Source of the DNA: Arachis hypogaea
Taxonomy: Eukaryota > Streptophyta > Magnoliopsida > Fabales > Fabaceae
NCBI RefSeq assembly: GCF_003086295.3
Contig: NC_092044.1
Span: 68,825,213 to 68,889,212, forward strand
Length of the DNA: 64,000 nucleotides
Direction: 5' to 3'
Each line of letters begins with the position of its first letter. The stretch's first letter is position 1. The notes beneath the pieces are model-generated. The model saw only the letters and a program-made list of their open reading frames with translations, was not told where the DNA came from and ran no database searches. A program made the translations under genes and the position numbers. Shown here in pieces: positions 1 to 12,019 of this stretch.

Positions 1-1380
1 AAAAACACATTCTCACCTCTTGCATGATGCTAGCTCCAAGCAACCAAACACATTATTCAACTGTTTAATTGCTTTCTAGCTTTAATTTCATTAACCTTTA
101 GCAAGGACACAAGGTTTCACATATGGTTAAATTGTTGCATAAGAGGCAGTGGCAAACAATTAAGTTTGGGTTCCCACACCAAAATAAATCCAGGAGCCAC
201 ACTATGCATACTAACCAAGTAATTAAGGGCTTGAGAAGCAAGCAACTTTGAGAATTATGCAGGACATAAGTCAACAGTTGAAGATATTGTGCATTTTAAC
301 TCAAAGAAAACACAACAGAAGGAAGAATCAAAGGGCTGCAACTTCAAAGGTTGTATCTAAACTTAATCCTTGCTGCTTTGAATTGTTTTGAATCTGGAAA
401 CCATTGTATGTCTTGCTAAAGTGTTTATCTAATTGCAAGTGAAATTGTTTGTTAAGAATGCTAAATCTGCATAAGGCTTGTTATCCATCACTTAGCTAAA
501 TTTTGTTTTGTTTCCCACATGCTTGAATAAAAGAGAATTATTTGAATTGAAAAGTGAAATATCCAATGTTGCATAAGTAGAATAGAAGTTAATGGTGGTA
601 TATGTGTTTGATTAAATGCATAACTCATGAAATAATTGCTGCATAGTATCATTTTCGTTTAAGTGTGAGTTAGCTTGCTGTTATAAAGATTCTTATCAAT
701 AAAGAAAAAAGCCCTTGGGAACAAAAACAGAAAGAAAAGGAAGAAGAAAAGGCCAAAGTGGCAAGAAAAACAAAGAATAAAGGTTGGACACCAATAGCTT
801 GGACCCTAGGACATATGCCTGTGGTGTTCTTGTACTAAGATATGCTTGGATAAGTAAATTCTAAGGGGTATTTTAAAACCCGGTCACTTAGATCAACTGA
901 TTTGGGATGGCCAATTGAAAGTCCACAATAAAGAGCAACTTAGATACAGAACATTTAGTTATCCAAAGAGATGCTGGGCATCAATGATCCTAGGAAGAAA
1001 TAGTGAGCCATGTGTCTGTGGTGGAAAGATGTTGAGTAAAAGAAAAGAAAACAAAAAAATAAAGCCAAAGGCTATTACTGCAACATTAGACACCAAACCT
1101 CCAAAAGAATAATAAGCTTGTTAAAGCATTATAAGAAAGAAAAGTTAGCAAGGGAGTAATTAAAAAGTAAGTCTTATAACAGCAAGTTTAGCAAGCCTTT
1201 GAGGAAAGATGTATATTATGTAACAACAACAATAATTGAGTTATCATTGTCTGCATAAAGACTCCATAAATCAAGTTCTGCTATATGCCTAATAAGGATA
1301 TGTGTTCTTTTCTTATTCATTTAAATTTCTCTTAGTTTTGATGCTTGCTTGGGGACAAGCAAGATTTAAGTTTGGTGTTG
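1..1380 (+). mobile_element. Element A, 3' internal non-coding tail
   Basis: This is the last part of the internal domain of an LTR retrotransposon whose 5' half lies outside the window. It is AT-rich with no credible reading frame. The same sequence occurs in reverse complement at 33022-34100 in element C, so A and C belong to one family. It ends in a purine-rich segment with the words ggggacaagcaag and tttaagtttggtgttg (1351-1380), which is the expected place of the polypurine tract that primes plus-strand DNA. Two copies of a motif containing CTGTGGTG lie at 811-835 and 1008-1024 (see findings). Confidence 0.8.
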
Positions 1381-1712
1381 TGATGACAAGTCATCATATA
1401 CCCATTTTTCAAGCTAATTTCATTTGTTTTATTAGTCTTTATGCACTTTCTTGCATCCTAAGTAAGTGATTTGGAATGAAAATGCATAACTTCTTTAAAT
1501 CAAGCAACTACCATTAATTTGATGCTAACTCATGAGGTTTAAGCTAAATTTAATTGAATTTTAATTGATTTATAAACCTTGTGAATTTAGTGATACTTTG
1601 AGTGGTTGTTTTGGTTGATTGTAGGTGAAGAAAAGAAGAAAAGAGAAAGCGTGGCTTAAGGAAGCGTGGCTCAAGGAGAAAAAGGCGTGGCGCATAAAGG
1701 AGAGAGCAAGCA

Positions 1713-2294
1713 TTGCCCTCCACAAGGGCACACTGCCCTCTAGGAGGGCAACATAAGGAAACAAGGCTTGAAAGGCAACTCTGCCCTGCCCACGACAAGG
1801 GCAGAGCACAAAATTGCGCCTTGGATCAAAGAAGAGAAAAACCTTGCCCTGCCCTCCACAAGGGCAGTATCGGGCCTTCATGGAAAATAAATCAAAGGAA
1901 AAAGCCTACCAATGCTTGCCACAAGAGTCGAACACGGAACAATGAGGAAGCAAGGAACTAGGCCTCATTATGGTGCCAAGAAAGCCAAGGAAAATGGGTA
2001 GCGTGTGCATCGGCCAAGTCTCGAACACGGGACTTCAATTTGGAAACACTGCCCTGCCCTTCGCGAGGGCAGGGCAGCATTTTGTTGTGGCACGGTTAGC
2101 GCACCATTCTGGCGCACCAAGGGATGGTTCGGCAGCACCAGCAGCACGTACAGGCACCAAACTGGCGCACCAAAATTTTCTGCCCTGCCCTCCGCGAGGG
2201 CAGGGCAGCATCCTGCGCACCAAACTCGCACACCACGCCCGCACCATGGCTGCACGCACCAATTCCTGCCATGCCCTCCACAAGGGCAGGGCAG
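1713..2294. repeat. U3 palindrome cluster, TGCCCT...AGGGCA type
   Basis: Seven inverted repeats built on TGCCCT/AGGGCA lie at 1713-1730, 1733-1750, 1779-1806, 1844-1867, 2049-2077, 2180-2209 and 2269-2294. The longest have 12-13 bp perfect arms around a small loop (CTGCCCTGCCC...GGGCAGGGCAG). They are separated by unrelated spacers that contain words such as TCGAACACGGGAC. Open frames across this block on both strands are a by-product of its base composition. Confidence 0.85.
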
Positions 2295-2406
2295 CCTCCT
2301 GGAAGCAATCCTTCATGGGCTAAAATTGGATTAAAAATTCAATAAAATTCATTCCTTCACCAAATCAAAAGCCCATCCAAATCCTAAGATCCAAGAATAG
2401 AAAGTG

Positions 2407-2414
2407 TATAAATA
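2407..2414 (+). promoter_or_regulatory. TATA box of element A LTR
   Basis: TATAAATA lies about 110 bp downstream of the last palindrome. The same order (palindromes, then TATA) is seen in the LTRs of C, E, H and the solo LTR at 43849. This makes it the likely core promoter, and places the palindromes in U3. Confidence 0.6.
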
Positions 2415-3319
2415 GGAGCTAGTTTGATGTAATTAGGACCTTTTGCTTTTGCTTTTGAACTTTGATCTTTCTTTTGAGCTTTGAATTTTATTTTTGAACT
2501 TTGGAACTTCTCTTGGTGACTTCACTGAGATTTCAGAGAATTGGGGAGGAGAATTGATCTCTCTTCTTCCTCATTCTTGCTTGGGCATTTTTACTTTTCT
2601 TGTTTTGAGTTTTGGGTGTGAAGAATTGAGGAAATTCTGTCTCAATCTCCATTCAAAATCTCTTTAATCTTCCTCTGCAGAATTGATTTTAATTGCATTT
2701 CCTTTACTGCTTCTTCTTCAATTCCTTGTTAATTGCTTTGTGAACTTGGATCTGGGAAGGCAATTGAGATCTAGACTTTGCTTTCTTGTCTCTTGAGTCC
2801 TGAGATCCTATTTTCCTTTTTGGTTCTTCTGTGAACCCTTTCTGCAGTTTAATTTCATTTTCTGTTTGAAATTTAGTTTATCTCAATTCATTTTGTACTC
2901 TATTAATTGTTGCAATTTACTTTCTCTCGCTGGAATTCTGAATTCCCAATCCTTAATTCCCCTTTTATATTCAAGCAATTTACATTTCTTGCACTCTAAG
3001 TTACTGCAATTTACATTTCTTGCACTTTAAGTTTCAGTCATTTAATTTCTTGTTCTTTAAGATTCAGCACTTTTACTTTCCTCTCCTTTAATTTACTGCA
3101 ATTCTCCCCTCCCCCTTTACATTTCAAGAAATTTAGCTTCTGTTAAAGATAAACCACTCAATCAATATTTGATTTGCTTGACTAAATCAACCACTAAACT
3201 AATATTGCTCAATCCTTCAATCCCTGTGGGATCGACCTCACTCCCGTGAGTTTTTATTACTTGATGCGACCCGGTACACTTGCCGGTAAGTTTTGTGTTG
3301 GATCGCTGTCCACACATCA

Positions 3320-4263
3320 AGCGTCTTTTCACTTTGTGTCTTTATTAACATGTCGTCCACATATACTTCCATGATTTTTCCAATGTGATCCGTGAAGATC
3401 TTATTAATTAATCTCTTATAGGTAGCTCCTGCATTTTTTAGTCCAAAAGGCATGACGATGTAGCAGTAGTTTGCTTTCGGGGTTAAGAGTGAGGTTTTTT
3501 CTTGGTCGGGTGGATATATCGGGATTTGATTGTATCCAGAATATGCGTTCATAAACGAAAGGTATTTATATCCGGAGGAGGCATCTACCAGAGCGTCGAT
3601 ACTTAGGAGTGGATAAGGATCTTTTGGGCAGGCTTTGTTGAGATCAGTGTAGTCGGTGCACATCCACCACTTCCCATTCGATTTTTCACCAAGACAACGT
3701 TGGCCAGCCATAATGGGTACGTAACTTCTTTTATGAACCCTGCCTCCAGTAGGGCTTGTACCTACTCTTCCACAGCTTGGGATCATTCTGGCCCGAGATT
3801 TCTACATTTCTGTTGTGCTGGTCGAGATCCTGGGTAGACTGCTAGCTTATGGCACATTAATTTGGGGTCTATGCCTGGCATGTCTGCAGCCTTCCATGCA
3901 AAGAGCTCGACGTTATCTCGCAAGAACTGTACAAGTGATTCTTTTATGTCCCCTTTTAGGATTGTGCCGATATTGGTTGTTTGGTCTGGGATATCTCCGA
4001 TCTGGACTTTTTCTACTTCACCTTTGGGTTGTGGGCGGAGTTCTTCCTGCCTCTGAGCTCCACCGAGTTTGATGGTGTTGAATTCTTCTCTTCTGCCTCT
4101 GAGATTTAAACTTTCGTTGTAGCAGCAGCGCGCCGTCTTCTGGTCTGCTTTTATTGAAGCTATTCCTTCTGCAGTTGGGAACTTCATGCATAGGTGTGGA
4201 GTTGAGACTACTGCGCTGAGATGATTCAATGTTGTCCGACCTATTAAGGCATTATAGGCTGAG
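3320..4263 (-). pseudogene. Element B (Tat/Ogre-like) pol fragment: RT N-terminal half
   Basis: Read leftward, this is a Ty3/gypsy pol. A linker after the protease (around 4229-3790) is followed by reverse transcriptase with DYTDLNKACPKDPYPL, SGYNQI, VMPFGLKNAGATY and the catalytic YVDDML. The NKACPKDPYPL wording is of the Tat/Ogre type, unlike the Athila wording elsewhere in the window. There is an in-frame stop near 3765 and a frame change at about 3783. The RT is cut just after YVDDMLIKT by element A, so thumb, RNase H and integrase are missing. Its right edge continues across the nested insertion into the protease at 14428. Not functional. Confidence 0.85.
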
Positions 4264-4877
4264 CTTACTGGTGCACGAAAATTACACTCACACTATGTAA
4301 TTCCGCACAACTAACCAGCAAGTGCACTGGGTCATCCAAGTAATACCTTACGTGAGTAAGGGTCGATCCCACGGAGATTGCCGGCTTGAAGCAAGCTATG
4401 GTTATCTTATTATTCTTAGTAAGGATATCAATAGGGTTCTTTAGTTTTAATTGTAAAAAGTAAAAGAGCATGAAATGAATATTTGTTATGCAGTAACGGA
4501 GAATGGGTTGGAGTTTTGGAGATGCTTTGTCCTTTGAATTTTTGCTTTCCTACTGACTTCTTCTTTACACACGCAGGACTCCTTCCATGGCAAGCTGTAT
4601 GTTGGTGGATCACTGTTGTCAATGGCTACCAGCCGTCCTCTCAGTGAAAAGGGTCCATGTACATGGCTAATTATCTGTTGGTTATCACTTGTGTTGGAAT
4701 ATGATCAAGTGATCCTTTTGCGTCTGTCACTACGCCCAACATTCGTGAGTTTGAAGCTCATCACAGACATCCCCTCCCAGATCCTACTCAGAATACCACA
4801 AACAAAGTTTAGACTTTATGGATCTCAGGAATGCTGCCAGTTGGTTCTAGCTTATACCACGAAGACTCTGATCTCAC

Positions 4878-4927
4878 GGATTTGAATGCTCTGTTGCCAG
4901 GAGAGGTAGTCAAACTCGTGAGCCAGG
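4878..4927. repeat. 50-bp flank shared with the array's internal 3' ends
   Basis: This 50 bp, ending GTGAGCCAGG, lies immediately left of the first array LTR. It recurs with two base changes directly before LTR2 (8430-8479) and LTR3 (11969-12018), each time followed by one extra t. Its last 5 bp (ccagg) also equal the 5 bp right of the array (13501-13505). See findings for what this implies about how the array formed. Confidence 0.85.
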
Positions 4928-6408
4928 TGATAAACCCATATTTTATGATATATTCTGTACATAATTTGAGTGATTTATTCAATCTTTCACCCACTTATTC
5001 ATGTAAACTGCATGGTTTTACTTTCCTTTCCTTATTATATGATATTTGTGAAAAACATGTTTCCTATGCTTTGAAATTAATTATTTTAATTACCCTTTAT
5101 TATCATTCAATGTCGTGATTGGTGTGTTGAGTTGTTCTAGATCTCCTAAGGCATGAATAGCTTAAAGGATGGAAAGGAAACATACAAAAATGGAAGGAAA
5201 GCATAAAATGGAGTTTGTGAAGAAACTGGCAGCGACGCGACCGCATAGACGACGCGGCCGCATGCCAAGCGCGAAGAAGCAGCGACGCAACCGCATGACT
5301 GATGTGACCGCGCGCCTAAAGAAGAACACCTATGACGCGGCCGCATGACTGACGCGACCGCGCTATAAGGAAAACTCCAATTGACGCGACCGCGTGACCC
5401 ACGCGGACGCGTGACAGAGGCCACGCACCATAAATTGCAGAAAATGCTCATAGTGAATTCTGAAGCCCATTTTGGCCCAAATCCAAGTCCAGAAGGCATA
5501 AACTAGAGGTTATGAAGTGAGGGAATGCATCCATTCAGGGAGTCTCCAATTTTTAGTCACTTTCCATGATTTAGATTTAGTTATGGAGAGAGGTTCTCTC
5601 CTCTCTCTCTTAGGATTAGGATTTAGGATTTCTCTTAGGTTTTAGGAGTGACTCTCAATCCCAGGTTCAATGTTCTTTTATTTTATATTTATCTCTTATT
5701 TTCAGATACTTTAATGCTTATATTAGTTATGTTGCCTATTTGGCTTATGCTACATTCATGTTATGATTTTCTTTGAATTAATATTAATTGAGGTATTTTC
5801 AGATCTATGGTTTGTTTCTCTTTTCTATGATATAAATAATTTAGATTTTTCTACCTTTTGGCTCTGGTTGATTAATTTGTGACTCTTGAGTTGTCAAACT
5901 CATTGTTGACTGAAAATTGGAATTCTTCAAGAATTAATTTGAGATCCAATAACTCTAACTTTTTCCAAGGAAAGACTGGGACTTGAGGATTCAAATTAAT
6001 TCATTCACTTAACTTACCTTCATAGTTAGAGGTTAACAACGTGGGAGAAAAATTCAATTCTCCTCACAATTCATAAGGATAACTAGGATAGGACTTCCGA
6101 ATTTTCATACTTTACCAAGAGTTTATTTTACAGTTATTATTATTTTATTTTAAGTGTCATTCAACATACCTTTTACCTTAAGCCAAAACCCCAAACACAC
6201 TTTTGTATAACCAATAATAAGAACATACCTCCCTGCAATTCCTTGAGAAGACGACCCGAGGTTTAAATACCCAGTTATCAATTTTAAAGGGGTTTGTTAC
6301 TTGTGACAACCAAAACGTTTGCACGAAGGGATTTCTGTTGGTTTAGAATCTATATCTACAACGTGACTATTTTTATAAAATTCTTTACTAGCAAAAATCC
6401 TAACGTCA
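4928..6408 (+). repeat. Array LTR1
   Basis: 1481 bp, from TGATAAACCCATATTTTATG to CCTAACGTCA. Its left ~640 bp carries many private differences from LTR2 and LTR3 (for example at 5149-5166, 5341-5366 and 5517). Its right part is almost the same as LTR2. The U5 end contains GACGACCCGAGG, a version of the GACGACCC word found near the LTR end in most families here. Confidence 0.92.
5233..5416. repeat. GC-rich GACGCGACCGC word cluster in array LTR1
   Basis: About ten variants of gacgcgaccgcatg / gacgcggccgcatg lie in a GC island inside an otherwise AT-rich LTR. The same block recurs at 8786-8970 and 12325-12510. Several copies contain GCGGCCGC or CGCGACCGCGCG and are partly self-complementary. 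This is the array family's counterpart of the palindrome clusters in other LTRs. Confidence 0.8.
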
Positions 6409-6411
6409 AAA

Positions 6412-6429
6412 TGGCGCCGTTGCCGGGGA
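6412..6429 (+). other. Primer-binding site, tRNA-Asp (array copy 1)
   Basis: TGGCGCCGTTGCCGGGGA lies 3 bp after LTR1. It is complementary to the 3' end of plant tRNA-Asp (…CCCCGGCAACGGCGCCA), so this primes minus-strand DNA synthesis. Confidence 0.9.
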
Positions 6430-6473
6430 ATTGCAAACGTGTGCCTTATTATTGGTTATTGTAAATATTTTTT

Positions 6474-6476
<3 letters not shown>

Positions 6477-6507
<31 letters not shown>
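6477..6507. repeat. (AT)n microsatellite
   Basis: A TA dinucleotide run lies between the primer site and the reading frame. The copy at 10027-10049 is shorter, which accounts for most of the 14-bp length difference between the two repeat units. Confidence 0.9.
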
Positions 6508-6515
<8 letters not shown>

Positions 6516-6568
6516 CTTTTACTTGTTTATTTGTTTCTCCTTTTTCCCCCTTATTTCTGACAACTACT

Positions 6569-8092
6569 ATGAATTCTTACCCCTCTCGCTTTAAGTTTAG
6601 TTCTAATTTTGTTGCAAGGAATGGAAGCTATAATAGGAATATGCATCAAGGTCAAAGCAATCAAAGATGGACGGAGCCAAGAGGATCTGATCAACCCTTT
6701 AGGCAACAACACCCTCCTAGATATCACAGACAAAGACCATCCTACAATGCATACCAAGCTGATAGATATGGTGGACCGCTTAGTAGATACCAACAAGCCC
6801 CACCGTATGCTCAGAGGCCATCCTCACAACATAACTTTGAACCACCACACTCACAAGCCCCTTTCCACCATTCACCTCCATATGATCCCAATTCTCATTC
6901 ACCACACCAACCACCATATGAACCATACCCAGAACCACCACCTCAATATACATCATCTCCATATCCTTATCAAGAGGAACCACTTCCGTGTTATGAACCT
7001 TTTCTCCCAATAAATGAACCCTCATATCCACCCCAAACCTCCATGGAAAGCAAACTTGCCTCTATCACTAGTCTCACCTTTACTCTTCAAGTACTTATAT
7101 CCCGCATGGGCTTACCCTCTACACCCAATATTCAACCCTCAGGCTCCACTGCACTTCCATATCAACCACACAATGATCCATCCATCCCATCACCACCATC
7201 CATGGAAGAGCACCAACATCCATTAATCTAAGGGCAACATGATCCCACTGATACTATTGACATCAAACAAGAGAGAAAGGATCATCTTCGTGAATCCATA
7301 CTTCATAAGGAGCTAGAGGAAGCACTAAAGGTGAAGGTAGTAGAGACCCTTGAAGTTGACAGTGCGGTTGAAGAACTAGTGAAGGAAGACAACAAGGAGG
7401 ATTTTGTGCTTGAAGGTGAAGAAATAGTTGAAAAGAAAATCATCGAGGACGAATACGATTGCATACTTAAATACCTGGATCAAGAAAGAAATCGATTACC
7501 TTTCCGACATTCAGACATTCAAAGAACCCCCATAGTTTCATGTGGGAAATCTATTGAAGAATGTAGCAGGAAGGAGAAATTGGGCACTCCGGTGGATAGT
7601 GAGCAGCACGATTTGATATTGGAACAAGTGGAGGAAGCTGGAATTATTGAAGAAGAAGAGGAGGCAATGGTTGAAGACTTAGGAGATGCTGAACCTCCAT
7701 AGGAAAGTCAAGTTATAGAGCATCCTTTAAGGACGTTTGAATTTGTTGTTGAGGAGGGTATACAACCTCCAAGGCATATCATAGTTGAAGACTTTGAAGG
7801 AGACGATCAAGAGATGTATTCAATCATTGATGAATTCTTATCTACATTTGAATCCTCTTCCATTGGATTTGATATGGAGTTTAAAAAAGATGAAACACAA
7901 CATCCCATGCCCTTGGTGAACAATGAAGAAGAGATTAAATTGGAAGAAATTCACCAAAAGGAAGAGGTTGATATTGAAGAGTACAAAGAGGTGGAAGATG
8001 TCGAAGAAGAGCACAAGGGAGTAGAGCTTGCACGTTCATTAGAAACACCTCCCCTAGGTTGCCATCATCCTTCACAATATTTAAGTGGGTAA
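6569..8092 (+). pseudogene. Array copy 1 structural (gag-position) reading frame, two stops
   Basis: One frame runs from ATG 6569 to 8092, broken by TAA at 7229-7231 and TAG at 7700-7702. The first ~220 residues are rich in Pro, Tyr, His and Gln, with repeats such as PPYEPYPEPPPQY. The second part is very acidic (Glu/Asp-rich, for example VEELVKEDNKEDFVLEGEE) and probably coiled. There is no CCHC zinc knuckle, protease or RT. Its position after the primer site is that of gag, but I recognise no domain. Comparison with copy 2 shows the TAG is a recent G-to-A change private to this copy. Confidence 0.75.
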
Positions 8093-8480
8093 AATTCATA
8101 TCCCTTAGCTTTCTAATTCCACTTGAATATGGGCTACTGGAGACGGATGGTCAACTTAGAGCTCTCTGTGGCATTAAGAGTAAGAAGAAGATGGTCAGTG
8201 ATAAGATTTATCCTGCAAGGTTCATCATGGTTGGAAGCTCAAAATTTAAACGCAAAGGTTGGTATAGAGCTCAATTGAATGGGTCTAGGAAGTTGTCTGG
8301 ACACTTCAGTGAGAATTCTAAAGCTGAACCACCCGGATGGAATCATGATAATCAACTTGAAGACGAGTGTAGAAACAAGATTTGGGATCCCGGAGGATAT
8401 TGGATTTGCAAACATTGGTGGAGATTCCTGGATTTGAATGCTCTGTTGTCAGGAGAGGTAGTCAGACTCGTGAGCCAGGT
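8093..8480 (+). other. Array copy 1, 3' end of internal domain
   Basis: This short tail contains an open stretch in another frame (8059-8517) with basic and aromatic text such as KFKRKGWYRAQLNGSRKLSG. It is conserved almost perfectly in copy 2 (11598-12056). It may be the remnant of a C-terminal domain; I cannot name it. The last 50 bp before LTR2 match the flank left of LTR1. A normal polypurine tract is not visible. Confidence 0.5.
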
Positions 8481-9961
8481 TGATAAACCCATATTTTATG
8501 ATATATTCTGTACTTAATTTGAGTGATTTATTCAATCTTTCACCCACTTATTCATGTAAATTGCATGGTTTTACTTTCCCTTCCTTATTATATGATATTT
8601 GTGAAAAACATGTTTCCTATGCTTTGAAATTAATTATTTTAATTACCCTTTATTATTATTCGATGCCGTGATTGGTGTGTTGAGTTGTTCTATATCTCAT
8701 AAGGCAGGAATGGCTTAAAGGATGGAAAGAAAACATACAAAAATGGAAGGAAAGCATAAAATGGAGTTTGTGAAGAAACTGGCAGCGACGCGACCGCATG
8801 GACGACGCGGCCGCATGCCAAGCGCGAAGAAGCAGCGACGCGGCCGCATGACTGACGCGACCGCGCGCCTAAAGAAGAACACCTATGACGCGGCTGCATG
8901 ACTGACGCGACCGCGCGACAAGGAAAACTCCAATTGACGCGACCGCGTGACCCACGCGGACGCATGACAGAGGCCACGCACCAGAAATTGCAGAAAACGC
9001 TCATAGCAAATTCTGAAGCCCTTTTTGGCCCAAATCCAAGTCCAGAAGGCATAGACCAGAGGTTATAAAGTGAGGGAATGCATCCATTCAGGGAGTTTCC
9101 AATTTTTAGTCACTTTCCATGATTTAGATCTAGTTATGGAGAGAGGTTCTCTCCTCTCTCTCTTAGGATTAGGATTTAGGATTTCTCTTAGGTTTTAGGA
9201 GTGACTCTCAATCCCAGGTTCAATGTTCTTTTATTTTATATTTATCTCTTATTTTCAGATACTTTAATGCTTATATTAGTTATGTTGCCTATTTGGCTTA
9301 TGCTACATTCATGTTATGATTTTCTTTGAATTAATATTAATTGAGGTATTTTCAGATCTATGGTTTGTTTCTCTTTTCTATGATATAAATAATTTAGATT
9401 TTTCTACCTTTTGGCTCTGGTTGATTAATTTGTGACTCTTGAGTTGTCAAACTCATTGTTGACTGAAAATTGGAATTCTTCAAGAATTAATTTGAGATCC
9501 AATAACTCTAACTTTTTCCAAGGAAAGACTGGGACTTGAGGATTCAAATTAATTCATTCACTTAACTTACCTTCATAGTTAGAGGTTAACAACGTGGGAG
9601 AAAAATTCAATTCTCCTCACAATTCATAAGGATAACTAGGATAGGACTTCCGAATTTTCATACTTTACCAAGAGTTTATTTTACAGTTATTATTATTTTA
9701 TTTTAAGTGTCATTCAACATACCTTTTACCTTAAGCCAAAACCCCAAACACACTTTTGTATAACCAATAATAAGAACATACCTCCCTGCAATTCCTTGAG
9801 AAGACGACCCGAGGTTTAAATACCCAGTTATCAATTTTAAAGGGGTTTGTTACTTGTGACAACCAAAACGTTTGCACGAAGGGATTTCTGTTGGTTTAGA
9901 ATCTATATCTACAACGTGACTATTTTTATAAAATTCTTTACTTGCAAAAATCCTAACGTCA
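8481..9961 (+). repeat. Array LTR2 (chimeric middle LTR)
   Basis: 1481 bp. From its start to about 9130 it follows LTR3 at nearly every position where LTR1 and LTR3 differ. From about 9233 onward it follows LTR1 instead. It is therefore a hybrid with one crossover between about 9130 and 9233. Both neighbours are internal domains, as expected for the middle LTR of an unequal-crossover product. Confidence 0.9.
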
Positions 9962-9964
9962 AAA

Positions 9965-9982
9965 TGGCGCCGTTGCCGGGGA
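9965..9982 (+). other. Primer-binding site, tRNA-Asp (array copy 2)
   Basis: The same 18-bp TGGCGCCGTTGCCGGGGA as in copy 1, 3 bp after LTR2. Confidence 0.9.
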
Positions 9983-10110
9983 ATTGCAAACGTGTGCCTT
10001 ATTATTGGTTATTGTAAATATTTTTTCAATATATATATATATATATATTTTTTTTTTCTTTTACTTGTTTATTTGTTTCTCCTTTTTCCCCCTTATTTCT
10101 GACAACTACT

Positions 10111-11631
10111 ATGAATTCTCACCCCTCTCGCTTTAAGTTTAGTTCTAATTTTGTTGCAAGGAATGGAAGCTATAATAGGAATATGCATCAAGGTCAAAGC
10201 AATCAAAGATGGACGGAGCCAAGAGGATCTGATCAACCCTTTAGGCAACAACACCCTCCTAGATATCACAGACAAAGACCATCCTACAATGCATACCAAG
10301 CTGATAGATATGGTGGACCGCTTAGTAGATACCAACAAGCCCCACCGTATGCTCAGAGGCCATCCTCACAACATAACTTTGAACCACCACACTCACAAGC
10401 CCCTTTCCACCATTCACCTCCATATGATCCCAATTCTCATTCACCACACCAACCACCATATGAACCATACCCAGAACCACCACCTCAATATACATCATCT
10501 CCATATCCTTATCAAGAGGAACCACTTCCGTGTTATGAACCTTTTCTCCCAATAAATGAACCCTCATATCCACCCCAAACCTCCATGGAAAGCAAACTTG
10601 CCTCTATCACTAGTCTCACCTTTACTCTTCAAGTACTTATATCCCGCATGGGCCTACCCTCTACACCCAATATTCAACCCTCAAGCTCCACTGCACTTCC
10701 ATATCAACCACACAATGATCCATCCATCCCATCACCACCATCCATGGAAGAGCACCAACATCCATTAATCTAAGGGCAACATGATCCCACTGATACTATT
10801 GACATCAAACAAGAAAGAAAGGATCATCTTCGTGAATCCATACTTCATAAGGAGCTAGAGGAAGCACTAAAGGTGAAGGTAGTAGAGACCCTTGAAGTTG
10901 ACAGTGCGGTTGAAGAACTAGTGAAGGAAGACAACAAGGAGGATTTTGTGCTTGAAGGTGAAGAAATAGTTGAAAAGAAAATCATCGAGGACGAATACGA
11001 TTGCATACTTAAATACCTGGATCAAGAAAGAAATCGATTACCTTTCCGACGTTCAGACATTCAAAGAACCCCCATAGTTTCATGTGGGAAATCTATTGAA
11101 GAATGTAGCAGGAAGGAGAAATTGGGCACTCCGGTGGATAGTGAGCAGCACAATTTGATATTGGAACAAGTGGAGGAAGCTGGAATTATTGAAGAAGAGG
11201 AGGCAATGGTTGAAGACTTAGGAGATGCTGAACCTCCATGGGAAAGTCAAGTTATAGAGCATCCTTTAAGGACGTTTGAATTTGTTGTTGAGGAGGGTAT
11301 ACAACCTCCAAGGCATATCATAGTTGAAGACTTTGAAGGAGACGATCAAGAGATGTATTCAATCATTGATGAATTCTTATCTACATTTGAATCCTCTTCC
11401 ATTGGATTTGATATGGAGTTTAAAAAAGATGAAACACAACATCCCATGCCCTTGGTGAACAATGAAGAAGAGATTAAATTGGAAGAAATTCACCAAAAGG
11501 AAGAGGTTGATATTGAAGAGTACAAAGAGGTGGAAGATGTCGAAGAAGAGCACAAGGGAGTAGAGCTTGCACGTTCATTAGAAACACCTCCCCTAGGTTG
11601 CCATCATCCTTCACAATATTTAAGTGGGTAA
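10111..11631 (+). pseudogene. Array copy 2 structural reading frame, one stop
   Basis: This is the same protein as at 6569-8092. It runs from ATG 10111 to 11631 with only one internal stop (TAA 10771-10773), which both copies share and which therefore predates the duplication. The 252-codon acidic part (10873-11631) is open here. It lacks one GAA codon relative to copy 1, in a Glu run near 11190. Function unknown; the gag position and the absence of enzymes suggest a structural or packaging role. Confidence 0.75.
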
Positions 11632-12019
11632 AATTCATATCCCTTAGCTTTCTAATTCCACTTGAATATGGGCTACTGGAGACGGATGGTCAACTTAGAG
11701 CTCTCTGTGGCATTAAGAGTAAGAAGAAGATGGTCAGTGATAAGATTTATCCTGCAAGGTTCATCATGGTTGGAAGCTCAAAATTTAAACGCAAAGGTTG
11801 GTATAGAGCTCAATTGAATGGGTCTAGGAAGTTGTCTGGACACTTCAGTGAGAATTCTAAAGCTGAACCACCCGGATGGAATCATGATAATCAACTTGAA
11901 GGCGAGTGTAGAAACAAGATTTGGGATCCCGGAGGATATTGGATTTGCAAACATTGGTGGAGATTCCTGGATTTGAATGCTCTGTTGTCAGGAGAGGTAG
12001 TCAGACTCGTGAGCCAGGT

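Larger units (their letters stand above)
1381..3319 (+). repeat. Element A 3' LTR
   Basis: The LTR starts TGATGACAAGTCATC directly after the polypurine tract and ends ...CACACATCA, giving TG...CA ends. It is 1939 bp, close to the ~2.1 kb LTRs of element C, with which it shares its first ~330 bp and its U5. U3 holds a palindrome cluster (1713-2294), followed by a TATA box at 2407. The U5 end has the family box GGGATCGACC and GACCCGGTACACTTGCC. Its right edge interrupts the RT coding sequence of element B exactly at 3319/3320. The 5 bp after it are agcgt; the matching left copy would be outside the window. Confidence 0.85.

Noticed and set aside
1550..2345. Overlapping open frames of 70-117 codons on both strands
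   Set aside because: They arise from the GC-rich palindromes, occur in several frames at once and show no protein-like conservation between LTRs.
4809..5118. Open frames crossing from the solo LTR into array LTR1
   Set aside because: They span an insertion junction and have no counterpart elsewhere except where the 50-bp flank is duplicated.
6780..7031. Minus-strand open frame opposite the array protein (also 10322-10573)
   Set aside because: A shadow of the proline/histidine-rich plus-strand frame. No independent support.
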